Of a stretch of DNA of 64,000 nucleotides, positions 49,581-60,530 are shown one piece after another. The notes under the pieces were generated by a model. It was not told where the DNA came from, searched no databases, and saw only the letters and a list, made by a program, of their open reading frames with translations. Every line of letters starts with the position of its first letter. Within the stretch, counting starts at the first letter, position 1. A program made the translations under genes and the position numbers. Source of the DNA: Epiperipatus broadwayi (taxonomy: Eukaryota > Onychophora > Udeonychophora > Euonychophora > Peripatidae); contig JAQFVV010006203.1 in assembly GCA_028023455.1 (NCBI GenBank), positions 14,796,348 to 14,860,347 of the forward strand. The letters run 5' to 3'.

Positions 49581-50334
49581 TGAACATCATTTCTGGTATT
49601 TATTAGCTTTGGAATAATTAAGTTGAGTCCGTTTAAAATCGTTTTGAATGTTATTTACATATATGCACACACATGCCATTGCATTATTAATCATTCATAT
49701 TGTCATTACAAATTATTAATTATTATTATTTCGTGCGGGAGGGGTTATTTCACAAATTGAATAAAAATACGTTAGTCACAATTATTACATATTACTATAT
49801 TAAAGTATCTTATTATCTCTTAATAAGATCCAAATGACTTATAGCATACCTTAAACTGATTTTGGTATTTATAAATTGCAGAAACTCCAAAAAAAAAAAA
49901 AAAAAAGAAAGAGTATATTTATAAATTTCTTCTCATTTTAACTTGATTTGTCTGTTCCTTGTATATTCTTATTGTGAACTTAAGAAAAATACACTTTTTG
50001 AAATTGATTCTAGAATTACACTTTTTATTAATGGGAAAATATTTTTGATTCATGCACTTATTTGATAAAAAGACTGTTATTTAGACTGATCACAACTTAA
50101 AGAATTACTAAAATTTCTATGTAATTTTTATATACCTTATACATTGTTCTTATTCTATAATCAATTAACATTAATCCATAATCTGATTGCAGGTTTCATT
50201 AACTAGAGTAGACTTAATCACTGAAATAAGTTTGTTAAACCTAGTAAGACACCACGTGACCACAATTTCCTATACTTTCACAAGATGTTAAAACAGTAGC
50301 AGATTTATAATTAACTAAATAAGTAAAAGGTGAC
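49581..50334. other. AT-rich DNA, no recognised feature
   Basis: An A18 tract lies near 49889. Nothing else is supported. Confidence 0.5.
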
Positions 50335-50655
50335 TGCTGGAGGATTGCATTAGATCCAAAGATCTAGGTGCAGTGCTCTCAGATTCACGGCTTCTCACTA
50401 ATGAAATCCATAAGCTATAAATTAGTCGGGATATTGGATGAGTAGACACTAGATGAGGATTTAATGTGGAAATCTTCTTAGCATCCCTTGATTACTATGG
50501 CTTGCACTGCTCTCAGATAAAAGCCACAAGATAGAACCTAATATGAGGATATTGGATGAGTAGGAACTAGAGAAGAATTTTATGCACAAATCTATCATTT
50601 ATTGATTACTATAGATTGCACTGGGTGGCACTACTGTATGGAGAGTTTACTACTG
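50335..50655. mobile_element. Family-3 foldback, rearranged copy (right half present twice)
   Basis: GATCTAGGTGCAGTGCTCTC starts at the palindrome centre, then the right half runs to TTGATTACTATGGCTTGCAC. It then jumps back to GCTCTCAGATAAAAGCCACA and repeats the half, ending GGCACTACTGTATGGAGAG. The GATATTGGATGAGTAGRMAC block is therefore present in two direct copies and the left arm is missing. Confidence 0.72.
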
Positions 50656-51503
50656 AAATAAGTTTGGTTATAAAATGTATATTAAAATATATTACTGATA
50701 ATCTTTTAATATTATTTAATCTATTAACATGTTTATGTATTTATTATATGGTTAGTTGACTCAAGAGAACTTGTGATGTTCAAGCAATAATATTTACCAT
50801 ATTGATCCTTTTTTTTTTCATCTGGAGTGGAATTGACCAGATTTTTTTTGCTCTTTAACTAGCCATTCTTACTCTTGGAAAAAAGTTCAGAAAAATATAT
50901 TTGAGCAGTTTTTATAAATTACTATATTATATACTAATAAGTTTTATATTTGAGCAGTTTTTTTATTTTATTCTAGTAGTGTTTCTGGTAACTTTTATTT
51001 AGTTTTTATTAATTTGTTAAGTGGCAGTCATAAATTTACTATTTGTAATTAAGTTTTCTATTCATAATTATGAAGATTTTATTGGTAACAGGTGAACTAA
51101 AAAAAAGTATTCCCATTTAATTTAATTAATTAACTGTGCTAATTTCCTTTTTTTAAACAAATTTTTTTTTCATTTATTTTGTTCAAGATATGTCAGCTAA
51201 ATGTATATAAATAAATGCTGAACACAATATTTAAAATTGTCTAAAATGATTTTTTTTTTTTTCAAAATACTTTAATAATTGGATTAATAATCATATAATA
51301 AGACTTGCAATAATGAATTAATCACTTTCAGAAGATCATTTGTTATATCATCTATTCATTGTAGTTTATACCAAAATATTTGTTTTTAAGGGTAATTTGT
51401 TCCAGGCAACAGCTTATATCAAAGTTACCACTCAAAACAATTACTTAAACAATAAAAATGTAATGCAAAATCAACACTATATCTATAAAATTAAGTGCTG
51501 CAT
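50656..51503. other. AT-rich DNA, no recognised feature
   Basis: A short duplication of TATTTGAGCAGTTTTT (50900 and 50949) is visible. Nothing else is supported. Confidence 0.45.
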
Positions 51504-51763
51504 ATTGAAAAAATTAAAAGTCTGAAGTGGATTTGGGCTGAACATATTGCTAGAAGAGAAGATAATAGATGGACAATTGAAATTTTAAACTGGTTTCCAA
51601 GAGTTTTAAAAGACCCAGAAAGAGACCACATGTGAGATGGATGGATGAAATAAGAAAGTGTGCAGGGTGATGTAGAGAAGAGAAGTTAAAGATAGGAGAA
51701 GATGGATTGAACTTGGAGAGACCTTCATCCTGCAGTGGATTGATAATGGTTGATGATGATGAT
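51504..51763 (+). mobile_element. RTE-type LINE, 3' end only
   Basis: From ATTGAAAAAATTAAAAG to the terminal GATGATGAT this copy is very similar to 6505-6782. It keeps HIARREDNRWTIEILNW in one frame, which is lost in the longer copy, but has its own frameshift soon after (the frame becomes VLKDPERDHM then stop) and a missing G in GCAGGGTGATG. It is severely 5'-truncated, about 260 bp. Confidence 0.85.
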
Positions 51764-52433
51764 ATAGTTTGCAGTTCACTTTTAATGAAAACTATTTTTT
51801 TCAAAATCATAAAATAAAAATTTAAACAATTTATGCTAATAAAATTTCACAGAATGTTTTATATCAATTGCAAAATTTCCACGTACTTGCTTGGATTGTT
51901 TTTTGTTTTTTTTTGACATTATATTCTAAATCTGTTTTTTTACTTTATGGTGAAATTTAAAGTGATCTAAAAGCAAAAATAAACTTATGCTAATAAAAAA
52001 TGCACTTTACTTTCATTTACTTTTTTAGAATGTTTTCACTTTCTTTTAATTAGTTTTTCAGAAAAGCTTTGAAACTTATACATGTCTACTGTGGATATGT
52101 CAAATCATTTTGGTTAGTTGACAATTTTATATCTTTTTCTCTTGAAATTTTTTTTCTTGTTAGTATGTTTTAACTTTTCTGCCTCATAAATGAAAATTAA
52201 AATTGATATTTTGAAATTAAAAACAAACTTATGCTAACTTTACTCTTACTTTTGTATATGGATTTTTTTCCTATGGTGTTAATCAGCTTTCTCAATTGGC
52301 TTTTTAAATGGTGCTCTTAAACTGCATATGTAAATATATCTTATGTCAACCAATGGAGTTCATTATAACATTTTCATTTATTGCAGTTTTACATCTTCTA
52401 TAAGTTGGATTTTTTTCATGGCAGTTTAATCAA
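51764..52433. other. AT-rich DNA with weak diverged repeats
   Basis: AACTTATGCTAA or a variant recurs near 51827, 51982 and 52228 with related T-rich flanks, suggesting old tandem units. Nothing else is supported. Confidence 0.4.
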
Positions 52434-52911
52434 CCATTTGTAATGATACAGAGTGAAGAGTTAATTTGATGTGAGTATGGGGAGATGGAAAATCATCATC
52501 CCCATATTACAAATCATAAAATATATTGAATACAGATTGAATACAAGGAGTGAATAAGAGCAGAGAGTCAGCAGGATCAAAACTATAAAGTGCATCTCCA
52601 GCATTACAGAATAATAATAATTAATCATCAGCATTATACAATCAACAAAGAACAGTTGAAAATCAACATAAAATCAATAGTCAACCTTGTGATTGAAAAT
52701 GGTCCACTATAGGTAGGATAATTATCTAGTCACTGCTAAACTTAGAGCAGAAATGCAACACAAAACTTTGGCTGCAAATATATAAGTGCTTATCTATTTA
52801 CTCATAATAAAAAAATAATACTGAAATACTAAAACATGCTGATCATCAATGCCTTGACCCATTCATTAGTGTTCAGGTCAACTATAAACTTTATTTCTAA
52901 TAAAAAAATAA

Positions 52912-53490
52912 AATGTAGTGCATGGACTTTAAAGATGATATCTTTGCACTATTCAGGGTTATCATCTGGATGTCCAAACACCAACATAAGTCCCAAAATT
53001 CATATAACTAACCATTATGTTTTGAATTAGCTCAGGAAGCAAGAATTCTATGAACTGTTGCTACAAGTAAGAAATAAATGAATATAATAGTTTATTTTAA
53101 AATAACTTTGCTGGAATAATTGGGAAACCTCTCAAACTCTAAACTGTATTGAAACCAAGCCACACACTACCATTTCATGTAACAGATATCTGGAGGAATA
53201 AAGATGTTAACACTAGAACATTAACAGTGAAGAAAAATTTAAAAAATAACATGATAAAATGAAAATTTAAACAAAAAAACCAGTTTCATAAAAATTATAA
53301 TTAATCAGTTGATTTATAATCATTAAATTACTTAACTTTTGCTTCATTGATTTATTTCTTTAAATAACAAAAGTTGGAAAAAACAACTTTTTCACAATCA
53401 GAGATAATCTTTAATTTGGCTTAATTAATCATTTGCTAAGTTTTGGAAAGGAAGTCAAATATAAAAAATCATGTTTCAAAAGAAAATGTT
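52912..53490 (+). repeat. Direct repeat A, copy 1
   Basis: Starting at the AAATGTAGTGCATGGAC junction, this block contains GATTATCATCTGGATGTCCA (with GG instead of GA at the start), CTAACCATTATGTTTTGAA and CTCAGGAAGCAAGAATTCTA. All of these recur in order at 54172-54740. Non-coding. Confidence 0.85.
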
Positions 53491-53859
53491 AACAAATGAT
53501 TTGTTACATGAACTTGTTGTCATACATGTGTATGTGCTTAAAATAAAAATAAATAATAAAAATATTAGTGAATTGGAAATCAGTCACATGAATAGAATAG
53601 AATTCGAGAATAAAGCAGTGAAAATAAGTTAAACAAATAAAGCCAGGCATTGAGATAGTAAGGTTTAAGCAAAGACAGATTAGGGGCAACAATATAATAG
53701 TATTAATTAAGATGAAAGGTTGCATAGAAGGGGAGGTGATGTTAAGCTTATTTTATGAAATATTTAAAAAGTTAATATTTGTATTACCTATGTGTAAAAA
53801 TAACTCAACACAGGTTTTTTAAGGCTAAAATGGTCTATAATATAGAAATATATGCTGAC

Positions 53860-54174
53860 AGGAGCAAAATTAAAGAAATTGGAGGAATAATATGATCAAA
53901 AAGCAAAAGATCAGCAACCAATGGAAGGAATCCAGAAAGTACAGAAAATAAATCAACAAAGAGAAGAAAATAAAAAGAGAAATCAATAAAGAAAAGAAGA
54001 TAAAAAGAGAGAAAAAGACAATAAAAAGAAAAACAAAAGGAAAGAAGGTATTAAAATGAAAGTAGATATGCCAAAGAAAATAGATCCAAATAATCAACAA
54101 ATGGAAGAGGATAATATAAAAAGAGCAGAAGTTCAATTGCTGCTACAGAAAATAGATGAAGGCAGTAAAAAGTA
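53860..54174 (+). pseudogene. Lys/Glu/Gln-rich coiled-coil-like relic frame
   Basis: Between the two direct repeats one forward frame of about 100 codons has only two internal TAA stops. It is rich in Lys, Glu, Gln and Asn (KVQKINQQREENKKRN, then MPKKIDPNNQQMEEDN, ending LLLQKIDEGSKK and TAA). The charge pattern would fit a coiled coil or the charged part of a Gag-like protein, but the A-rich base composition alone favours Lys and Asn. The opposite strand gives an 88-codon Phe/Leu frame that is its shadow. Function unknown. Confidence 0.35.
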
Positions 54175-54740
54175 AAATATAATGCACAGATTTTAAAGCT
54201 GATACCTTTGCATCATCTAAGATTATCATCTGGATGTCCAAACTTCAACATAAATCTCTAAATCCATATAACTAACCATTATGCTTTGAACTAGCTCAGG
54301 AAACAAGAATTCTATGAACTTGTTTTAAGAAAGAAAGAAATGGATATAACAGTTTATTGAATTTATTTTAAAATAACTGCTGGGATAATTTGAAAACAAT
54401 TTTTCAAACTCAAAGATATATTGAAACCAAGTCGTACACATTACCAGTTCATGTAACAGATATATGGAGAAATAAATATACTAACACTAGAACATTAATA
54501 GTAAACAAAAATTTAAAAAAATGACTTAACATGAAAAAACAGTTTTATAAAAATTATAATTAACCAGTTGATTAAATGAATTAACTTTGCTTTCATTGTT
54601 TTATTTCTTTAAATAAAAAAAAGTTGGAAATACAACTTTTTCATAATCAGAGATAAATTTTTTTACATCAGCCTAATTAATCTTTTGTTAAGTTTGGAGG
54701 AAAAATATAAAAAAATACATGTTTCAAAAGAAAATGTTAA
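54172..54740 (+). repeat. Direct repeat A, copy 2
   Basis: This is the partner of 52912-53490. The last part (TTTGGAGGAAAAATATAAAA...CATGTTTCAAAAGAAAATG) is echoed again at about 54793-54845 as a third partial unit. Confidence 0.85.
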
Positions 54741-55345
54741 ATGTAATTTAATAAAATTTAAATTACTTTAAAAAAATCATTTTTTATAATTTTGAAGAGA
54801 AAAATCAAATGGGGATAAAAAATATGTTTCACAAGAAAAATGTTAAATCAATAAAATTATACAAAATTATCTTTAAAATCCATGCACTACATTTTATGTT
54901 TTTTTATAAAATTAAGTTTATAGTTAGCCTGTATGTTAATAATGCTAGGTGGCCAGAGCATTAATGATGATTAGCATGTTTCAATAACTCAGCATTATTT
55001 TTTATTATGAGTAATGGATTAGCACTTAGACGTGTGCATCCAGAGTTTTGTATGCATTTCTGCCCTAAGCTTGGCAATGGCTAGATTATTAGCCTTATAG
55101 TGGAGCCCCCCTTTTTTAGTCACAAGTTGACTGTTGATTTTTGACTGTTGTTTGATGAAGTTTTAATTTAATTCTTCTTCTGTGATGCTTGAGATGGACC
55201 TTATGGTTTTGTTCATGCTGACTCTGCTCTTATTCACAGTATATTCATTCTGTATTTGTTATATTTGATGATTTATAAGATGGGAATGATGATGATTTTT
55301 CATCTCATATTCACCTTAATTCATTGTTTACTTTGTACTGTTACA

Positions 55346-55857
55346 AATGGCACCCAATGTGGACTATGCACTCATTGTGACATTCAATATCCTTCTGACT
55401 TTTATGGTTGATGCTGTTATTTTTTCAAATAACTTCTGTTAACATAAAAGAATCTTGTTTATACAATTTAGAAAGAGTTTATTGTAAAACATTCATCTTT
55501 TATTATTTTATTAAAAACATTTAAATATAAAATTTGTAACCACTTATAAATATTGATTTAAACTATAATTACAGAAAAGTTTCTAAATTTTAACAATCAA
55601 TACTTCCATTCCAATATCTTATTTAAATATTGTCTGCATGTGAGTCTGTGTATATATATATATATTATATTATTTTCTTATTGGGAAACAACTATAAAAA
55701 GATTATTATCTAAAAAAGTTGAATATAGGTCAATTTCTGCATCCATGATATTTGATTACCAACATCCTTATAGATAATCTAAATCCATGGATAATGCAGG
55801 GTGTTATATATTTATTTAAACACATAGATACATAGTGCAAACATGAACATATATGTA
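55346..55857. other. Possible start of LTR-element interior, otherwise AT-rich
   Basis: TGGCACCCAATGTGG at 55348 resembles a tRNA-Lys-type primer-binding site (TGGCGCCCAACGTGG) with two CpG-decay changes. No gag frame is recognisable after it. A (TA)n tract lies near 55652. Confidence 0.4.
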
Positions 55858-55859
55858 TA

Positions 55860-56806
55860 CATCCGGGTCTCATTTTATGTGGTAGATAGGTTCCTCAGAA
55901 AACACGCACAAAAGAAATCGCACAAAAATAAATGTAACTTACCTTGAAAAATGAGGAATAGGTGCTATAATTTTCAGAATTTGCATAAAAGGAAAGTATC
56001 AAGGAAAAATTACTTTAAAATTTGCATTAAAAAAATAAATAAAGTATGACTAATAAAAAATTTCAAATATTTGAACAAACTTTTTTTACTTTTTTTATTA
56101 ACTACAGTATTTAATTTTACATTTTTCATACATATTTTAGTTATTACCGCTAGCATTCATTTGTAAACTGGTAAGAAATCAGATTCGATGTGATGTATTG
56201 TGGCTTCTTCTTAAACGAAGTCAAGAATTTCTCAGCAATTATGCCCAGAGAAACCTGTTAGTCACTTTATTTTTATTCATGATATGATGTACAACTAGCG
56301 CCACTTTCAGTTTTGTGCTGTGTTAATGGTTTTCTGTTTCTATATTAAAAAAATTAAACAAAAAGATTATGCATTATCATTAATAAGATTATTTTCAGTT
56401 TATAAAATCAATAAAATCTTTGTTATTTACTTTAAAAATCTACGATTATTTATTTCTGTTATACCTAACAAAATATGTTTTAAAAGTTTAAAATTTTTGA
56501 ATATTTATTGCGATATTTTATATGTGAGTATAAATCTATTATCATTATTTACTCATTAGTATAAGTAGATTATTTACATAGAAGCTAAGATTATAAATAC
56601 AGCTTCAGACAATATTCATGTTAGCTGCTAATATAACATTATATTTTTGAAAAAAAAAAGTATTTCAAGTCAAAATAAGTTATTAATAATTTAAATTTCT
56701 TGACATCTAATAAAGTTAGTGAAATATGAATGATATTAAGAAGAAACATGAATCACATAACTTCAAAATCGCATTAAAATAATCCGCATAAAACAAGACC
56801 CAGGTG
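55860..56806. mobile_element. 0.95-kb TIR element at a TA target (Tc/mariner-pogo-like, non-autonomous)
   Basis: The left end CATCCGGGTCTCATTTTATG is answered by CATAAAACAAGACCCAGGTG on the right, about 23 bp with only transition differences. Both ends abut TA (55858-55859 and 56807-56808). Subterminal ATCGCACAAAAATAA and ATCGCATTAAAATAA echo each other. No transposase is recognised. The 79-codon frame at 56320-56559 is AT-driven. A block near 56220-56272 recurs at 18905-19005. CA termini with a TA duplication fit the pogo/Tigger branch, by inference. Confidence 0.72.
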
Positions 56807-56808
56807 TA

Positions 56809-58089
56809 TATTGTATATATACATAAATATATATGACACAAATCAATTTAAAAATGATGTAATGTATTAAGATATTAGCAGAAACATTTATAAATCAGTT
56901 TGTATTATATAATGTTGAATTTTATTCCATAATAAAAAGTATGGATTTAAAAAAAATGTTTGTAAATATTTATACATGATAAAATAATGGATCAAATTTT
57001 AATACAATAGTATAACGGAATGGATTCCAGCCTTGCATAATAGTAGACTTGATAGGCAATCAGAATGGATGAGAAAGCGTATTTAGGATTCGTAAACTTC
57101 TAGACTAATCCATCTCGATCTCACTCCCAGGAGATGACGTATTAGCACACGAATATACATTAAAAAAATCTACATGTATACTCATTTATTTTCTTGATTC
57201 TTAACTTTCATTTATCCCAGAATTCAAGCTTAGGGAGAATACACATAATATTCTACTTCAGGGAATATTCATATTACTATTTTTATTGTGTGAACATGTG
57301 ATAAATTGAAAAATGAATAAAGCAAAATGCAAACAACAGTCTTTAATTTAAAATCATATGTTTAACAAATTTATTTACAATTATTACAATTTATGCAATA
57401 AGAGATTATAACAAAAACAGATAAATTGCTTAGATATCTATGACTATTCTTTGATTAGTACAGTTAATACTTATTAATCCAATCCATTTTTTTCCCTCAA
57501 AAATAATCATTCAATATCAATAAAAAACAAACAAACTTGCTATTATTTATATACACACTTGCTTACTAATTTAGACTTTAGTAAACTGCAAGTCATTGTC
57601 TCCAACATGTTTACTAATTAATTCATATTAACAATGTGGTGGTGATATGGGATCCCCCTTCTATTATGATTTGTTCTGTAGGGATAGGAAAGAGCATTCA
57701 TGCTAGAAATTATTAATCATATATACTGGAAAAAAATAAATCAATGATGAAATGATCAGTATCCACAAACAAACAAGTGATGGTGTAACTGTACAAGTGT
57801 TGATATTTAATACGTAAGAGTATAAAATCTTACCTCTAAACCCGGTGATGATCCAATTCATCCACAAGCAAGTTCACACCTGACCCTATATTTTATTTCA
57901 ATTTAAAAATAAAGCTAATAATGTTTCCTCCTTTTGTAACATATCAAAAATTATACCCCCCTCTCAACCAATGGTAAAGGAAAGAAAAAGAATATAGATA
58001 TTATGAAATAAGAATATGATGTCAATCTAAGATAAACCAAGAGTCTGTAAAGGAAAATGTTTTAAAAAAGATTATATATGTCCTCATTG
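56809..58089. other. AT-rich DNA, no recognised feature
   Basis: A slightly GC-richer patch at about 57015-57145 shows no family resemblance. Nothing else is supported. Confidence 0.45.
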
Positions 58090-58650
58090 TTAAAGTTCAT
58101 GATCCAATTGGTGGAATTCTAGAACATACATGGTGGTGATCAGAGTTTCTCTCTTCTGTATAGCTTGCCTTGAGTTGTTAAATTTGTAGCTTCACATCCA
58201 AGTAGTAAAGTTGGTAGAGTTTTCACCATAGATGAATAGATGCTGTGTCACATCAAATTCAGTTTTGGCAGTTATAACTCCATGAGTAATGAATCTCTTC
58301 CTATGAGGTAACTTCACACTTAGCAGTACATGGTTGTCTGTCTCTATATATGTAGTTGATCAGAGTCTTTGGGTTGGTTGAATAGCAAGGTATTCTCTGT
58401 TGGGATTCTTAAGTTGAAGTTGATCTAATTCTCCAGTTCAAGATTGAAAATATTCTAGAAGTACTGAATAACTTTAAAGCTATTTCTGGGATTTATAATT
58501 TAAATTCCCTTGGTTTGCTGACTTTAGATCCATCTACTTTATTTCTGCTCATCTCCATCTTCAATGAGACATTTTCATTTAAGGTTTTACTTTAATGGCT
58601 GTAGACTTTTATCTTCGAACTTCAAGTTCAATTTTTTGCTCACAAAGTAT
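58090..58650 (-). pseudogene. Unidentified coding-like block, degenerate
   Basis: On the minus strand two overlapping frames are unusually open for this base composition. One (about 58640-58340) reads LKMEMSRNKVDGSKVSKPRE and continues with two stops. The next (about 58440-58100) contains HVLLSVKLPHRKRFITHGVI, then TAKTEFDVTQHLFIYGENST, and has only two TGA stops in over 100 codons. The amino-acid mix (His, Gln, Thr, Arg, Pro) is not what AT bias alone gives, and local G+C is higher. I recognise no family. A decayed retroelement or old host exon are possible. Confidence 0.35.
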
Positions 58651-59351
58651 ATATGTTGGATAAGAATTTTGATCTGATTTTTGAGAAGGTCATTTGAATA
58701 TATATTTTGTTGATCACCAAAATAAGATTGTTCTTTTTAGTGTTAATTTGACTCTTTTAAATAGCGAGTTTGAGTTCATGCATTGAATTGATTATTTACA
58801 ATCATGTGTTACAATTTATATATATATGGTGGATTAATAGCAATAAAAAATTATTTATTATTTCCTTTCTTTAAGTTTTTGTGATTTTATCGCTTGCATC
58901 TAAATTTGACCATCTTTTTATGTGAGAATGAGAAGTTTTTATAATAAAGATAAATATCAATATTTAAGTTTTACAGTTTAATCTGGATTGTGTATTTTAT
59001 CACGTTTGTTTAATATTTAATTACAGAAACAGTTAAATATTTTTCAGCTAAAATGATTGTGAGCATTTTCATCTTTCGGGAATATGTTTTATCAGGGTCA
59101 CATTCTTTTTATACATATAACTTACTTTATACTATATGTAGGGAATGTTATTATTGTGGATATTGGGGTTAAAGAGTGTTTAATTGTTCTTGGTGGAATG
59201 CAAGACCACATCTAACAATATGGATAAAAAATATAAATATAGTAATTTTAACAAATATTCTATATACATTAGGACAGGAACAAAAATAAAGTCAAACTAT
59301 TTTCATTATTTTTTTTGAGATGAAAATTGATGATAATAAAATGCAAAATAA
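58651..59351. other. AT-rich DNA, no recognised feature
   Basis: Nothing is supported here. Confidence 0.5.
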
Positions 59352-59428
59352 TAATAACAACAACAACAACACAACAACAACAGCAGCAGCAGCGGCAGCA
59401 GCAGCAGCGGCAGCGGCAGCAGCAACTA
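59352..59428. repeat. (ACA)n(GCA)n trinucleotide microsatellite
   Basis: AAC/ACA repeats pass into GCA/GCG repeats. The forward frame gives poly-Thr then poly-Gln with Arg, and the minus frame gives poly-Cys. The sequence after it (GAATACTCTCAAACCAAAGC, 59456) matches an arm of foldback family 6, so a poly-Gln gene is unlikely. Confidence 0.92.
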
Positions 59429-59452
59429 CTCAACAATGTCTTGTTGAGTACT

Positions 59453-59515
59453 GAGAATACTCTCAAACCAAAGCACAAGATAGAGATTTTTAAAAAGATA
59501 AAAGCAGCTGTCTTA
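59453..59515 (+). repeat. Foldback family 6 arm fragment
   Basis: GAATACTCTCAAACC, AAAGCACAAGATAGAG and TTTTTAAAAAGATA follow the same order as GAATACTCTCATTCTC, AAACACAAGATAAAG and TATGAAAAGATAGAA in the element at 21211. Confidence 0.5.
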
Positions 59516-59722
59516 TTGTTTGTATCTAAATTTAGTTACATAGGCCAATCTAAAGTATCTTAGTTTGAGAGTGTGAAGATGTTTTTTGATTCTCTTTACA
59601 TCCATTAATTTCTTTTAACATATTAATGTTTGTAAAAATTTTCAATTTACTACATGTTAATATTATGAACTACTAAAACTATGAAATATTCAATTTTATT
59701 TACTAGTGCAGAGATTGTATGT

Positions 59723-59882
59723 AATTTAAACAGAAGAGATTTACATCCTAAGCACATGTGCCACACTTATATTTTCAAGAGTCTATCTTGAGAATATCTT
59801 CAGTTTTCAATAAGACATCATTGGGCTAATAGAACAAAATTACAGCACATGTGCTCAAAGTATAAATCCCTTCTGTATAATT
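59723..59882. mobile_element. 160-bp foldback MITE-like element
   Basis: Arms of about 38 bp, AATTTAAACAGAAGAGATTT...CTAAGCACATGTGC and GCACATGTGCTCAAAGTATA...CTTCTGTATAATT, are reverse complements with a few differences. The interior is AT-rich and non-coding. Confidence 0.75.
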
Positions 59883-60077
59883 ATGATCCTTGCGCTATTA
59901 AATAAAATTGAATATTAAAAGATATAATATAGAATATGAGTGAATGTTAAATTGATTATCTGCAACTTAAAGCATGTTTGTTGGTGTACAATGCATTCAT
60001 ATACTCATAATATAGTATAATGTGACACCTTACAATAATAGCTCTTGCAATAACTATAAAATTAAACTTATTTATTA

Positions 60078-60530
60078 TAGGGTATTTTGACCTCAGACTT
60101 TCACACGACCCTCAACTTTCTCATACCACTGATACACTTGATTACATATATGTCTAAAAGATAAATAATTACCAATATATATATATATAATGCTAAATCA
60201 GCACTCATCAGTTGGTCCAGATTATCATCTCTACAGATATACACAATAAGTGCTCAGATTTATATTAATATAGCCAATCTTCATACTTTAATGGACAGGC
60301 TTCAATCCACTCCACCCTCCAACTCTTCAGATGCCCATCCTATTGAAAATCTTATGGAATGCTCAAAGCCCACACTGATGCTGACATTCTTGTCAATTGC
60401 TGGTTTAGCATGAAATACATATATTGATGATTATTTATCTTTTAGACATATATGTGATCAAGTGTATCAGTGATATGAGATAGTGTGGAGAGTTGAGGGT
60501 CATGTGAAAATCTGAGTTCAAAATACCCTA
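60078..60530. mobile_element. Foldback MITE, family 5 (complete-looking copy)
   Basis: Ends TAGGGTATTTTGACCTCAGA and TCTGAGTTCAAAATACCCTA are reverse complements. The arms extend about 170 bp, including TGATACACTTGATTACATAT and ATATGTGATCAAGTGTATCA. The centre carries GGACAGGCTTCAATCCACTC. The TA at each edge could be the target duplication of a Tc/mariner-type MITE. This copy has the clearest termini of the family (others at 13985 and 48258). Confidence 0.85.

Larger units (their letters stand above)
52434..55345. mobile_element. 2.9-kb composite element: inverted LTR-like arms around direct repeats
   Basis: Arms of about 480 bp (52434-52930 and 54868-55345) are reverse complements at an estimated 75-80% identity. 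For example, GAATAAGAGCAGAGAGTCAG on the left matches the reverse of CTGACTCTGCTCTTATTC on the right. Between them lie two direct copies of a roughly 570-bp block (52912-53490 and 54172-54740) and a K/E/Q-rich relic frame. Directly outside the right arm is TGGCACCCAATGTGG (55348-55362), like a retroviral-type primer-binding site, which suggests the arm is an LTR ending TTACA at 55345. A foldback transposon is the alternative. Confidence 0.72.

Noticed and set aside
53504-54136. Minus-strand Phe/Leu/Ile-rich frames as membrane proteins
   Set aside because: They are complements of the A-rich K/E/Q-coding stretch and of AT-rich spacer. The hydrophobic composition follows from poly-T-like codons.
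59269-59563. Possible poly-Gln protein (plus) or poly-Cys protein (minus)
   Set aside because: The homopolymer comes from the ACA/GCA microsatellite and the downstream part of the frame matches a fragment of foldback family 6.
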